From: Paragordius varius
Taxonomy: Eukaryota > Nematomorpha
DNA: 64,000 bases
NCBI GenBank assembly: GCA_964247055.1
Contig: OZ176055.1
Span: forward strand, 2,480,001-2,544,000
Direction: 5' to 3'
A program made the translations under genes and the position numbers. The notes beneath the pieces were generated by a model. The model was not told the origin of the DNA and did no database searches. It worked only from the letters and a program-made list of their open reading frames with translations. This document shows positions 12,701 to 26,554 of the stretch, piece after piece. Positions within the stretch are counted from its first letter, which is position 1, and every line of letters begins with the position of its first letter.

Positions 12701-15700
12701 AATATTTAGGCACATGTTATGTATAATAACTAAATTGTTTTTGTTTATTGTTATGTCTGATATTTCGGTTCCTATTCGGCTCACCAAACTACCGAGATCA
12801 TGGCCTACCCTAATCTTCGTATTTGTCCCCTGACAGATCTGATCTAAGAACATCTCACTCAAGTGGACCTTTCTACGACCGCTAAACACAGGCACAGAGC
12901 ATAATTGGTTTGGGTTTGCTGCTAGAAAACCCGTTTGATTAGCAGAAGCTAATTTCGCGATAGGCCATGATCTCGGTAGTTTGGTGAGCCGAATAAGAAC
13001 CGAAATATCAGACATAACAATAAACAAAAACAATTAAGTTATTATACATAACATATCTCCTATCTAATTTAAAAGTGATTTGTGTATCTGTCAGGGGCTT
13101 TTCGGTTTCTGGTAGGATAGCGTCTCTCGACTGGTACTTCGAGGCTTGGGGATTCTGCAATCTTATCGCCGTTGGGACTTTGCTGATTATTGTGGAAATC
13201 TTGACAAATATCCGGGGAAGGATTGGTATCATCATTATTAATATTGTCATCAATAGGAGGACCATGCAATGGGGTGGCTATGATATTATCAATATTATTC
13301 TGTTTCCGTTCCAATTCTTTAGGGTCGTCTAGCTTAAGTTCATCGGGACCTTCTTTTCGCCTTCTTAATTGATCCGTATGCTTTCGTAAAACCCTCCCTC
13401 TATCTAATAATCCAGTCCGCTCTACAACTTTTCCCTCTCGCCAACCGGCTTCCAACTCATTTTTTATAAACACTTTCTCACCTAAAACGAACTCACGTAT
13501 ATTATCTGAGGTACCATCGATATAATCCTTTGGTTTGCCTTTCATCCAGGACAGCGGTGTTGGTATATTTCGTTTTAGGAATAGTCGTGCAGGTGTCTCA
13601 TTTATACCATTGTGATGTGCTGATCTGTAAGCCCACAGTACCTGGTTTAACCGGCGTTCTGGATCTGCTACTTCAGAACACATATAATAGTGCATTTTCA
13701 ATGTTTGAATGACCCTTTCCACTAAACCATTTGTCCGAGGGTGGTATGGCGCAGAGGTTACATGTTTGATATTAGAGGAACTTAATATTCTTTCAAAATC
13801 ACCGGACTTAAATACGACGCATTATCAGTTACGATCATCTCTGGGGTGCCATATCGTGCAAACCAACCTTCTAAAACTTTCAAAATACTGATCGAGTTCA
13901 CTGTTTTAAGCTGTGCTACTTCACCCAACGGGTGCAGTGATCTATAAGTATGACCCAGTAAAGGTTATCTACGAGCCCCGCTATATAGAGATGCAATCGC
14001 TCCCAAACGTTGGTGTTCGGGTTCCATTTATAAGTCGGGCTTACTGCAATATTGAACCGTGACTTTTGACAATTTGAGCAGCCTTGCACCCATTTTTCGA
14101 TATCCTGGTTCAATTTCGGCCAAAACACACCACTCTTACCTAACGCTTTCATGGACTGTATACCAGGGTGACCTTTATGAAGATAGTTAAGAACATCAAC
14201 CCTCATGCTTTGAGGCACAATAAGGCGGTTACCTAAATATTGAAGGCCGTATGATTCTTCGATATCATTCCTCAGTGGTTTATAGGACTGCACCCCCGAA
14301 TGAGACCAATCATTAGTTTTTCGTGCTGCTTTAATCTGTTTACACGTCTCATCGCTCATAGTTTCCTTAAGCACCCTCTCCTTGTTTAAGTTTAACTCCT
14401 GACACCATAGCAACCGGACCTCCTGCGCTATATCCTCGTCATTGTCACACTCTTCAGTTATCTCAGTTGGTAGTCTTGATAGTGAATCTGCTAGGTTTTC
14501 GGTTCCCGGGTAGTACATTATGTTGAAGTCGAAAATGGATGTTTTTAAAATCCATCTTAGCAATTTACTATTGTTTAGCTCGCTTAATACACGTTGCTGC
14601 CCGAATAATTTGATAAGAGGTTTATGATCTGTTCTAATCTCAAATTTTCTACCATATAAAAATGTTTTAAATTTCTCTAGGGCCAATACAATGGCTTTTG
14701 CCTCTTTTTCTATAACCGAATAATTTTTCTCTGCCGGGGAACATTTTTTTGAAAAATATGCAATGGGTCGTTTACCTTCCGACGTTCTGTGCGACAAAAT
14801 GGCCCCAAACCCCTCCCCAGATGCATCCGTTTCTAGAATAAGGGGAAGTCTGGGGTTAAAAGGGAAAAGGCGGCTGTTATTCCCTATTAATAACTTCGCC
14901 CTTTCAAAAATATTTTGGTGTACCTCGGTCCAACACCATTTCTTTTTGGAACCAGCTAGCTGATGGAGTTCGTTAACAATTGTATTTAGAGAAGGTATAA
15001 ATCGTGAATGAAAGTTTAAGAGGCCCAAAAACGAACGGAGACTTGTTTTATCTTTAATGGGTGGACACTCGCGAATGGCTTTAATCTTACTGCTCGTTGG
15101 TTTTATACTTTTTTCTGATATAGTAAACCCCAAATATTCTACTTCCTGTTGAAAAAGCATTATTTTATCTTTTTTTTAATTTAAGACCCATTCGTTCTAA
15201 TCTTTCAAATACTTGTGTTAGGCTTCTATAATGCTCCTCATCCGTTTTCCCCGTAACAATTACATCATCTAAATAGACCGCTGTTCCCTTACAATCTCCT
15301 AATAGCTCATCCATGATTTGTTGGAAAAAACTAGGTGCGCACGACAGACCAAAAGGGATCCTAGTATATTTAAAAAACCCAAGAGGGGTGGATATTGTGA
15401 GAAGATTTTGAGATTCCGGATGCACTGGAATCTGAAGATAAGCATCTTTTAAATCTAATGTTGAAAACGTGTTACCATGTGAAATTTTGGAAATCAAATC
15501 ATCAAATGTGGGTATTATATATTGAGGTGTTTTAATGTATTTGTTTATTTAATATGTTTACTATAGGACTGGACCAACAAATTTTAGACTGCTTGGGGTC
15601 TACTGGTTCAATAATTTTTAAGGATACCAGCCTTTTGATCTCTTCACTTAATTTCTTTTGTAAGGCCAAGGGAACCCTTCTAGCCGGAAATACCCGTCCC

Positions 15701-17320
15701 CTACTATTGTTTTCTAAAAAATCTTTATGGGTTCCTCTTTCCAACAACCCAGTTTGATATCAAATAAAGACTTTATTGTAAATATCATTTGTGTGATATA
15801 ATTTATTAATATATAATTCGTTAGGCAATGGGATATTGAATAGCTGGATCCAATCCATGCCAAATATTAGAGGAAGATGTCTCTTCGTAATAAAGCATTT
15901 TGTTATCTTTTTTATTTTATTTAATTCAAGAGTTACAGTTGTCTCTCCTATTATGTGTAAAGGATTATTATCCTAAGTGTTTATGTTAAAATAAATGGGT
16001 TTTATTTTAGGCTTTCCTATTTTAACCCACGTGCTAAAATTTATTAAAGATATGTCGGCCCCCGTGTCGAATAACATTTCGACGTGGGTTGAGTTTATTT
16101 TTACATTTATTTTAGGTTTATTTACGATATTATTCACATACCTGTTTTTGCCAGCATATTTGTTTTGGCATTGGCTTCCGAAATGATTTCTACCCTGACA
16201 TTTGAAACATACCTTCCCAAACGCTGGGCAGCATCCGTATTTGTGGGCGCGACCGCATTTAAAACACGATTTTACGACAGGTTTGCGTCTTACCAGATAT
16301 ATTTCATTATTATTAATATTACCATCATTAAAAGTTTCATTATTATTATCATTAGTAATACCATTATTATTACCATTATTAATACTTTCATTATTATATA
16401 TTGCTCTCACTGAGTTCACTTCCAGGTGAGAATTTTCATACGCTAATGCCAAATTTAGAACCTTATTTAATCCCACTGTCGTTGTCTAATGCCTTTGGGT
16501 ACCTGTTCAGCAGTTCAGTCTCTAGTTTTTTCTCCTTCAACCCACATATAAACACGTCCCGTATTAATTCGTCAACGTTTCCTTTGAATTCGCATGCAGC
16601 GGCCATATTTTTGAGTCTTATAAAAAATTCCAAGAATCCTTCACCCGCTAATCGTTCCGCTCTAAAAAAATCGAATCGGGATAAAAAAGTATTTTTGGTT
16701 GGCTGAAATATTTTCACCCCAGCTTCATAAATCTCCTCCCAAATATATGTTTTCAATATTAACGGGGTAAAAGAATTGTTCCATTTTAGAAATGTTATCA
16801 ATACCGGATTGGGCAAGAAAGATGGCTTTAATATTTTCATTATTATCCTGTATTCCTTTAATTACTATTCTTCGTAAATATTTAATATATTCCGTAAAAT
16901 TATTATTGATTTTATAACTTTCAATACCTATTTTTTCCATAATAATGAATACAACGTAATACAAAAAAAAATCGACCGCGTCAAATGTAATAAGCGAAAA
17001 AAAAGGAATTTATTTTATATCATAAAAAACTATGTTCCATTATATATAGTTTTAGAGCGAGGTTGCATTTTTGCATAAGGTTAAATATTTCAATATTTAG
17101 ATGAAAGCATTCACAAGTTATATATTTGCACAAGGTTCAATATTACAGTATTTAGGTAAAAGCATTCACAACCAAGATAATATACATTTTTAGCGTAACA
17201 AGTACAAAGGTGTATTATGCACAAAGGTAAGGATATTATATTTTCATAAGGTAACTTAAATAAGATCAATTGAGTTAAGTTAACAAAAACAATTAAGTTA
17301 ATTTACATAACAGCACATTA
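12690..17320 (-). mobile_element. Fossil Ty3/gypsy-type LTR retroelement, broken
   Basis: Parts in family order on the minus strand: gag with paired zinc knuckles (about 16.96-16.1 kb), aspartic protease (about 16.05 kb), reverse transcriptase (about 15.75-15.17 kb), RNase H (about 14.9-14.5 kb), integrase with its zinc-binding and core regions (about 14.4-13.5 kb), then a C-terminal tail to about 13.07 kb. It is broken by several interruptions and no part looks functional. Similar short sequence (acaaaaacaattaagtta) occurs at both extremities (near 13.03 and 17.28 kb), probably terminal repeat remnants. Domains remain easy to recognise, so it is moderately old rather than ancient. Confidence 0.85.
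12714..13054. repeat. 94 bp inverted repeat with 153 bp loop
   Basis: The left arm 12714-12807 and right arm 12961-13054 are reverse complements with only about two differences that I see. The arms include tgttatgtctgatatttcgg and taggccatgatctcggtagt (inverted). It lies at the 3' edge of the Ty3/gypsy fossil. It may be a rearranged end repeat or a separate foldback insertion. Confidence 0.85.
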
Positions 17321-17663
17321 TGTAAAATATTTTTAAAAATTTACAATCGTTTCAGCGTAATCTCAAATCTATTGTCGACAATATTGTTTTCTGTAATTTA
17401 ATCACTACAAACACTAGTGACTTGATATGTCGCTGTTTCGGTAATTTTCATGTTTTCTGCTGTTTGTTAAGGACAAATTTTGTAGAAATTAAACGTTACA
17501 TGTTAATCTTGTTTACAATTTATAAATTAAAATTATAACAAAAACATTTTGTATAATGATTTATTACAAATTTAAGGATATTAGATAATCATCCACATTC
17601 TATATTTTAATTTGAAACAACCGATATTTTATTAGTTTTTACATGAAATGTTTTTATATATAA

Positions 17664-17760
17664 GGGAGGTAACACAGATGGCTTCGCGGGCCGCATTTTT
17701 GACTCATAAAATCCGGCGAGCCGCAAATATAAATATTTTCAACTCTAGGCGGATCTACTA
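17664..17760. mobile_element. Partial hAT-type MITE, family B
   Basis: CTTCGCGGGCCGCATTTTTGA matches the ends of the complete family B copy at 61257-61515 and the copies near 41661 and 58294. The opposite end was not found. Confidence 0.4.
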
Positions 17761-18520
17761 AAATCTAAAACCCGCGAAAACCTGAAACTAACTTCTATAT
17801 TTTATTATTAAAAAAATATCTTATTAATATGACTAGATAGGCAATTTTTCGAAAAACAGTAGAAAAAAATTGCGGTACCTCGCCCACATGTACTGCTTTT
17901 AGATACTCAAAAAAAATTCTATAAATACATATATTAATTACCTTTTATTTATTCAAAAATTATTTTATTAATATAATATCCGCTGTAAAAATAACCACAT
18001 AATTTGTAAAGTATTTGTTCTTTTTGCGGTAAAATCTAGGATTGGCTTATTTTTAATTGGTTAATATATTATTCTGCTAGAATTATACATAAAATTTAGG
18101 ATTGCAGCCTTTCGCGTGGTGGAGAAACAATAAATCTCGGACTTCACACCGTAGGATTCAGGCTAATGGCTCTTTCTCTCAGGGCTTCCGCAAAAGAGGA
18201 CCTCAAAATTTAAAATTAACAAAATTAGTTTATGATATTTTAATAAACGTTGGATCAGGTTTCGAAATTCATTTTTTGTTATAATTATTATTAAATAAAA
18301 AATTAAGAAAACTGTTATATCCGTAACATATTATATGAAATATATTTATGGCATATTATTTCGAAATAACCTTTTTGTATTAAAATTGAAAATATACAGA
18401 TTTTCATACTCATTAGGTGGGAAGTATGATTAAATAGGTTTCTCAATATATTAATGGTCCTTTACAAGTCAAGCTGAATTAATAATTTGATTGTTCTTAT
18501 TTTAGAGGAATTAAAAACGG

Positions 18521-18613
18521 ATGAAATTGGAAAAGAGGAATCATGATATATTAAAGAGGCGAGAAAACCTTGAAAAAGAGATTTCAATATCATCGAAAGA
18601 CAAAGAAGAATCG
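18521..18613 (+). CDS. Candidate first coding exon, charged helix
   Basis: The ATG lies 17 nt after a ttattttag acceptor and opens 31 codons (MKLEKRNHDILKRRENLEKE..), ending before gtatgc. The composition (K/E/R-rich, helical) differs from the surrounding AT-rich DNA. No following exon was identified, so this may be chance. Confidence 0.22.
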
Positions 18614-19263
18614 GTATGCTTAAACTGTGCGATTTCAATTTCCAATGAATTATATGTTAAATATTATTGTTAGAGCCTCTCTAATTTTTGTTTTTTTAAA
18701 ATTTCGAAAAAATTGCCTGCCACAAGAATTTGACTTTTGGATAATTCCCAGAAAAATCGGCTTTATTAACCGGTTGCGTTGTAATTAAAACCGTAACAAA
18801 TATCCCAAATTATTATTACTTATTCACTCGTGAGAGCGGTCATATGAGACATATATATCTTGCCATAGAATTTCATCTGCTGCTTTTATATTGTATTTTA
18901 ATTGATCTTTTTTATTTCTATCCTTACATATTAGGGTGACCTCTTAGCAATTTTTTTAAAAACCTAACCTAAATTTAGTCTGGGGTATTTTACCCAAATT
19001 TGATCGAAGTGTTAAAGCATAAGGGAAACGATAAAACGTTAAACATAAAAAATCTATGATTGATTTGATGAAGCTAAGCTTTCTATCAGCTCAGATGATA
19101 AATTTTAGTTATATTTTGTCTTTTTTTAAAAAATAATATATAAATATTTGTAGAATGCGCGAAATTGATATCTGTTATAGACGCGTATCAAAGTGATATT
19201 AACTTTTAATATAACTCGTTAAACCCAACACCATGAGAATTTTGATTCATTTATTTATCAGAA

Positions 19264-19264
<1 letters not shown>

Positions 19265-19318
<54 letters not shown>
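19265..19318. repeat. (AT)n microsatellite
   Basis: About 54 bp of uninterrupted alternating AT. Confidence 0.97.
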
Positions 19319-19323
<5 letters not shown>

Positions 19324-20049
19324 GCTTATAGTTGGTTTTTACCAGTCATCAAAAGTCTCTAAGAATGGTCGCGCAAAATAAAAATTTAATTAATTAAAAA
19401 GATGCCATTGTAACTAATACATATGATATATAACTGTAAGATGGTGGTCATAGTATATGGGTTTGAAATATATAAAAATATTGTTATAATTTTTATTTAC
19501 CCGCTCAACCAGTTTAATGATCACTAAAGTTGCCTTCAGGTAAATAAAAATGAGAAAGTAATTATTGTTAGTGTATAATTGTTATATTTTGTGCACATTC
19601 CATGTAGATTCAAAAAATAATTGTAAAATAGCTTTGCTCTAATTTCAAAAATATAATTTGTAAATACGGTTAAAAAATGCCTTAGTTTGTGGTTTAAAGT
19701 TTACCTGGATCCTCAATATCTTTTAGCATCATACCAATTAACCACATCAAAACTTTCAACGAATATGTATTATAAAAAATATATTAATGGGTAATTAAAA
19801 CTTATTCTCTTCAGCAAAAAATGCATATATAATGATAGCAGTAATTACTGATTTTCTAATTAAACATACACATCTAATCTCTTCAATCGAAGCTATTATT
19901 GTATTTCGTTACATTACAGTCTAAATCCGATATAAAGCCCTAAATAACAATATTGCTTCTATACATAAATTCTTAGTCATTTTATATGGTTATCATGGTT
20001 TTGTACATACCTTAAAGCCAATTATTTTCACCAAACACATTTTAAATGC

Positions 20050-23000
20050 CTATCAAGCACCATTGGAAAAAGGTCACACTAAAATTTTTGCCTTCATATA
20101 GGAACTATCCATACCCATTGGCTCCACGAGTTTTTCGAAAACTTGCCTATTAGATGAATTATTTTTTTAGGCTACCCAACGCCTATTGGAAATATACGCT
20201 CAACAAAATTTTTGCGTTTATATACGGATTCGAAGCAATATTAATTCCTCATGTTCTAATGGTTTTTTGGAAAGTTGTTTTAAAGCCAAATTATGTCTCT
20301 ATGGTGACGCATTTTCCAGACATAAAACTCAATTTTTGCCTTTATGGGGGATATCTCAAATCCTTTATACACTTAATTGTTTGATAAGGTTTCTTTAAAT
20401 TTATCTACTGAGCAACGTTTTTTACTGCGCCCTATAAATTAGGTAGTGTGCCTTTGTAATAAGTGATATGTTAATTATACCTGATACAATTAACAATGAT
20501 AAATTGTTGGCGCTTTCGTCAGTTTAGGTTTAGAATAAAAATTGTAGATGATCTGTTTTGCGCGACGTATTTTGCTTTTATTATTTCTCAAGTCAAAAAA
20601 AATTATATGGTTCTAGAGGTCTTTATTTACAAGAGTGGTACTTAAAGAGCATCCCACGGGTTATGCGCGACTCTAAAGTGCTCATTTGTGACCCTGAATT
20701 ATGTAATATATTTATTTTTTTGTAAAAATATCTGCGAAGGTGTCAAACAGACATGAAGTGTTTATCGGTATTATATAGTGCACGGCCCTTGAGACAAGAT
20801 ATACATTTTTTCCGGCCCTTTAAAATTATTTGGGGAAATTCAAAATTTCTGAAAACGTAAAACGAACTCAAATCATACTGTGATATATTAATAGTTTAGT
20901 TTATCTACTCGGCCCTTTGTTAGGAAAAATTAAGGTGAACATATGCCATTCCTATCGAATTTTATACTCTATTGCAACCGTATCTAAAAAATTGTTACTA
21001 GAAAGCAACATTGTTTGATGTGCCTTTAAATACACAATTGAGGCGTGATATTATAGTAGGTAGGGCGCCGGACTCCTACACTATGTGCCTGAGTTTAAAC
21101 CCCGATACTACGCAATTTTTCTATCATCAGTGTCAGCCCTGGGCAGGCAAGTGTTAAAGCCTCTATACATGTCCGGATGCAATTTAAGTCCTTACCCTAA
21201 AAAGGAAAAAAAGATTCTAAACTGTATACATATTAATAGACAATTTAGCCTCTACATAAAGACTAATTTTAATAAAATAGCTGGCCCTGTCACACTTCGC
21301 TGTGACGTGGTCTAACCGATATTATTCTTAATAATTTGCAAAAAATAGAGGTAAGGGAGATAAAAAAAATAAAAAAACGTATTTAATAAAAAGAATGCCT
21401 ATAATTATCTTTTACGGGTTTTTGCATAGGCTCAAATATTGTTTAATCGATACTGACTATATTTAAACTGTCCCTTATTAAAGCTAATATTCAACTATCA
21501 TTGGATTTAAGTTACGATTTTTATTTTACGAAATCATGGTTAAAAGTTTTATTTCTATTGTTTTCGCACAGCTGGGTTCAAGGGTTATAAAAAATAAATC
21601 ATTTGTGGCCCCTTTTCAAAGGAAAGAATGATATTATATAAATTCCCCAGAAATGTGTTAAATGGTTTCTTAATTTGAAAATTAGCTTCAAAACCAAGCC
21701 ATATAGTGTCTCAGTTTTAAACCGGCAGACCCCTATTCATAGACCTATGGAAAAAGCACTGAGTTAAATTCTTTGCCTTTATAGGGCAAATATTTGGAAT
21801 CATCTTTGATACCATCGTCTCATGGGTTATTTGAAAAAATACCTCAACAGTAAACAATCGTATATGATGGCGAATTTATAGGGCAAACGACTAATAAAAA
21901 ACGCCAGACTTTAATTTTTACCTTGTTACGGGTAATATCTCAAGCATTTAATGAGCTCATATGGCTTTATAAATTTTCCGTAATTTTGGTCCAAAACAAC
22001 GCAATTCGCAGTTTTTGGCGGGTGACTTTTACCTAGAGGCAAACGTAAAAAAAGCGTTTGGCAAAATTTTTGCCTTATATGGGGAATATCTGGAATTATC
22101 ATGGCTTCATGTTCTTATTAGTCTCAGAGGTTTCTAAAATTTGGCTCCAAAGGCATGCCGTTTCGATATGATATGCAGTTTTACGGTAGCCGTCTAACCA
22201 GGGAAGAAACAAAAAACGCTCGAAAAAAATCCATGCCTTAATTTGGCTAATACCTGGAATCATTGATTCCATATGCTCTCGTGGGATTTTCGAATAATTG
22301 CCTCAAAACCAAAAAATCATTCTATCGTGGCGCATTTTTTAGGGCAAGGGCCAAACTAATCTAAATTAAATTAAACCGCTCTACTTAAATTTTTGCCTTT
22401 TTACGGGTACAAGCCCTTATTTAACTCATATGACCATATAAGTTTTCTAAAATTTGCCTCTAAAGTGACGCTGTATCGATATGTGGCGCAATTATAAACG
22501 GGTAGTCCCCTACCCAGAGGCCAATATAAAAAAGACATTCGATAAAAATTGCCATTATAGGGGTATACGGGGATTCATCATCCAATACTTGTGTTCTAGT
22601 TTTTGGAACAATGGCTTCAAAACTAAATGATTCAATAATAGCGCATTTGTTAGGGCGTTAAGGGCCTAATTAACGGCCAATTTATAAAATCGGCCCCACT
22701 TAACTTTTTGCCTTTTTACGGGTAATATTTCAGGCCTTATTAAACTTATGTGGCCTGATTTCTGAAAAATAACTTCTAAAAAACGCAATTTTGATATGGT
22801 AGCGCAGCTGTTGGCGGGTAGCTCCCAACCCAAAGGCTGATACAAAAATACATTCGATAAAATTTCCATTATAGGGGTATACCTGAAATCATCATTTATT
22901 TATGTTCTTAATAAATTACGAAAATTGCTTCAAAACTAAAAAATCATTCTATAATGGCGCATTCAGGGCTAAAGCATAATTAACGGCTAATTTAAAAAAC

Positions 23001-23250
23001 CGCACTATCTAAATATTTAGATTGATAAGGGTAATATTTAAAGCACCTATTGAACTCATATAGCCTGATAGGTTTTCTGAATAGCCCCAAAAGCACGCTA
23101 TTTCGGACGAAGCAATTTTTAGCGGGTACTTAGCAGCCAATATAAAAAACTCACGACTAAAGTTGTTGACTTTTAACAGAAAATACCTGGGTCCTCATTA
23201 AATTATTACGGTCACCTTGAAAAAAAATAGATTTAAAGGGCCTAAATTAA
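20050..23250. repeat. Degenerate dimeric tandem array (~155 bp units)
   Basis: Two related half-units alternate. One contains gcctttttacgggtaatat (21917, 22392, 22705, 23020). The other contains tataggggaatatctggaatcatc-like sequence (21775, 22065, 22235, 22555, 22862, 23170). Successive marks lie about 140-170 bp apart, and like units about 307-315 bp apart in the best part (22392-23170). Looser units extend left to about 20.05 kb. Unit identity is low, so the array is old. An unrelated tRNA-like SINE interrupts it at about 21.04-21.22 kb. No coding function is evident. Confidence 0.7.
21041..21225 (+). mobile_element. tRNA-related SINE copy 1
   Basis: The head tagtaggtagggcgccggac resembles a tRNA A box and gagtttaaaccccg a B box. 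It is followed by a tail with actacgcaatttttc and gccctgggca. The copy at 47611-47800 shares head, body and spacing. Confidence 0.55.
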
Positions 23251-24665
23251 AAAGCGAGCCGACTATGTTCGACGCAATCAAAAAAAGCAAAGCAAAATTA
23301 TATTTTTAATTAAAAGGCCTAACACGTTTTCCGGAAAATTGTCTCAAAGACAAGTTTTTGTGGACTTCTGTTTTCAAAAAACCCGTTTTTTACACGGTGT
23401 GGGCCCGAACTGGGGGCCTAATTCAAAAAAGGGCCCAGCTATTGTCGGGGCATTTATTAATTATTAATTTTTTCGACATTTGGATTTGAATGGGTCTACC
23501 GGTTTCCGGAAACAGATCAAAAAGCCAGAAAATTTTATTTTATAAATTATATAGATGACCATAAATAATGTTTTATTTATCCATATATTTTTTTAGAACC
23601 TATACATATGATAGATAAATTAATAATAAAACAATAAGCTAAAACGATTTTATGTTTAGAATCAATAAAGTCTAATTCATTTGATGTTTCGTTAAAATAT
23701 TGAGATAGACAATTATATTTGAAATGAGCATAATATATTTTTGATTTATAAGCAATGTTATGCGGCACGAGTTTTAAAAAAAATCACATAGTCTCATATT
23801 CTGAAATTTGGCTCCAAAGGCATGCTGTATCGATAGGATGGCGCAGTTGTAAGCGGGTAGCCCCTATCCAGAGGCCAATTTTAAAATGTGATTAGATAAA
23901 AAAATTTCCCTTTACACCAGGAATCATCATTCAATCCCAATAGTTTATGGAAGAATGGCCCCAAAACTAAATTATATTTCAATGATAGCGCATTTTCAGG
24001 GAGTAAAGGGCCTATTTAACGGCTAATCGAAAAATCCGATCAACTAAAAGTTTTGACTTTTTACGGGTAATATGTTAAGCAGATATTGAACTCATATTGC
24101 CTGATAGGTTTTTTGAAATTTAGCCACAAAAGCACGCTATTTCGATATGCTCGGGTAACTCCTTACTCAGCAGTATCATCAAAGAAACGCTTGACTAAAA
24201 TTTTTGCCTTTTAACAGGGAATAGGTGTAATCCTTATTGAATTTTTACGGTTCATACCTTAGCGAAATATAGATTTAAAAAATTATTTCTGTGGTCTTTG
24301 TTTTTATGGAAAAAATGGTATATTACGGAGGTAGCGGGTAAAAAGAGGGCTTGAATTAAAAAAGAGAGCCAACTATGTTCGGCGCAATCGAAAATAAGTT
24401 AAAGAAAATCATATTTGAAATTAAATAATGGGACACGTTTTCCGGAAAATTGTCTCACACGATTTTTGTGGACTTCCGTTTTTTAAAAAACTCGTTGTTC
24501 ACACGGGGTGGGCCCAAACTGGGGGCCTATTTCGAAAAAAGGGCGAAGCTATTGTCGGGGCATTCATTAATGATTATATTTTTTCGATATTTGGATTAGA
24601 ATGGGTCTACCGTTTTTCCGGAAACAGTTCACAAAGCCACCACATTCCATTTTTATAAATATATA
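23250..24665 (+). repeat. Repeat block F copy 1 (~1.4 kb)
   Basis: Starts at gagccgactatgttcg and ends near ccatttttataaatat. It contains two occurrences of a roughly 200 bp module (ttccggaaaattgtctca..cgaagctattgtcggggcat..ggaaacag), a unique insert (about 23533-23790) and units of the dimeric array. The same order recurs at 35825-37205. The module also occurs inverted at 27840-28840. Open frames across the modules shift between copies and look non-coding. Confidence 0.75.
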
Positions 24666-24956
24666 TATTACCTTTTTCGCAGATTGAATACCCCCAAGTA
24701 GATTTTCGTTTTCCGGCGATTTGTGATAATCTAATTTACATGGATTATGGCTTATGAGGAAACCTATGTTTAAGGGAAAAGAATGAGTTTTTGAGGCTGT
24801 ATTTTTAAAATTATCAATTGATTGATAAGACTTTTACACGCGATCTATTGGATTTTATTTATCCATACATCTTTAAAAATACCGTAAATAAATTTTGGAA
24901 TGGCAAAACAAAGATTTAAAACAACCGAGAGACAGGACCGACAGATGTGTAACAAC

Positions 24957-25825
24957 TAGGGTTGTGCCCATTAGTCAATAACCTAGGGTCATGATCAAGG
25001 TCATGACCATGATTTTTTGTTTGATCATTTTTTTAATTTTACAATTTTTAGGAAAACAAAACCTTATATTATTTAAATATGTGTTATTTTGTTTTAAATA
25101 TGTGATACACATTTTTCACCCTAAATCATAATGTAATCAGCCTTGTGGAATTTTTTTGATAAAAAAAATCAAGTTGTATGCAAGAAATGCATTTACAATA
25201 TATATTTACATAAAAATCGAATGAGGAAACATCTGAAAAAAGTTCGTTAAACAAATTATAAGACAGAAGGTGATGGTCGAAAGCAAACTAAATATTTAAT
25301 TTTTTAAGTTAGTCTTAAAAATTTGCTTTCAAGAAGAATTAACCAGAAACTATAGCAGAATTTATTTTCACATTCTCAACTCTGAACATAATTGAAATTA
25401 AAGAACATTTTCGGAGTTTCATTCATAAAAAAACCGAATTATGATATTCCAAATAGAAAACAGATTTCCAATGAATTACTAGATTCCTGTTATGATATAA
25501 AAATAGAAGTTGATGGAATATATAAAACTAATATTTCATTAATAGTGACCATATAAATAGTTTCAATAAATTCCATATTTTCTTTTTAGTTTTAAAAGCT
25601 TTCTATGAGTCAAGTATGATATTAGGAAAGATCGTTAATTGTAGAAATTTAAATTATCAGTATTGATAAAAGTAGAGTTCAAAAAATTATACTTTACAAA
25701 AACCTTTTTTTTGTTAAGTATATAGGAATGTAGTTATTTATTATTGTCATTAACATATGGTATGACCTTAGTCCGACCTAGGTCAAACCCCCTTTTTTGG
25801 AAATGGGGGTTAAAATAAAACCCTA
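24957..25825. mobile_element. Family C-like transposon, copy 3, diverged
   Basis: The ends are TAGGGTTGTGCCC and the inverted AACCCTA, with GGTCATGACC-type palindromes just inside the left end. The internal sequence is unlike copies 1 and 2 and the flanks show no clear duplication. Confidence 0.5.
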
Positions 25826-26554
25826 GTGGAGAATAAAACTTATAAAAATAAGCCTTTAATTTCCTTAATCTTATATCTATCAATAAGGATACGAAATAAT
25901 TATCAGAGATTTAAATTACAATATTCACAATTTTACTCGCTCATTCACATTATTGTTGGTTTGCTAATACAGTATTGTGTATTTCAAAACAAAGTTTTGC
26001 CTAATAATTTTTGTTTATATTAAGTTTTTTGTAATATAGTAATTTAGATATTTTTTAGATAATTTATTTTTAACTTTTTATATTGAACATAATTATAATT
26101 AGTCTTTTCCCTGATATGTTGGCGGAATTGATGAGTCTAGATGGCTTTTGCTCAGGTAAGGAATAATTTCGTCTGCTGAATCTGTTAGTTAAGTATTAAA
26201 ATATAATCATCCACATTGTTTTGAATAAAATTAAAAATGTATTTCTTTGTTATAGGCGTAAAATACTAAATGTTTTAGCATATCAATAAATGCTAAAATC
26301 ACCTACAATACAACTATTTTCGCAGTAGATAATATGATAGTATAAATATTATAATAAATCTTTCATTTAAATTACTTTAATTTTCAATCTTTATTTTTAG
26401 AATCAAAACTAATTGTATTAGAATTTGACCATTTTGCTAATTTAAATATTTCAACACTATATTTGTTATTTTTGTTTGAGTCAATGAATAAAGAGTATGA
26501 CTAAATTCAAAAGTCAAAAATGAAAATGAAATTTTATATATAGTTTAAACATAC
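25826..26554. other. Stretch without a supported gene
   Basis: AT-rich. A short + strand open piece at about 26118-26156 ends at a good gtaagg donor (ATGTTGGCGGAATTGATGAG) but has no partner exon. Downstream exons of the EHBP1-like gene would be expected here or further left, and none was recognised. Confidence 0.3.

Larger units (their letters stand above)
17761..20050. other. Gene-poor stretch
   Basis: Apart from the candidate exon at 18521 and the (AT)n run at 19265-19318, I see no gene or repeat that I can support. Confidence 0.4.

Noticed and set aside
12692-13265. Several open frames on both strands near the Ty3/gypsy edge
   Set aside because: They fall in the 94 bp palindrome and its loop or overlap fossil coding DNA in other frames.
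20154-20384. 76-codon open frame on the plus strand
   Set aside because: It lies in the tandem array region and reads array units; two overlapping frames are equally open.
24428-24658. Open frame with FCGLPFF..GEAIVGAFINDYIF, and relatives at 28126-28566 and 35921-36127
   Set aside because: It is part of repeat block F. Frames shift between copies and differences do not favour codon third positions, so the openness looks like chance.
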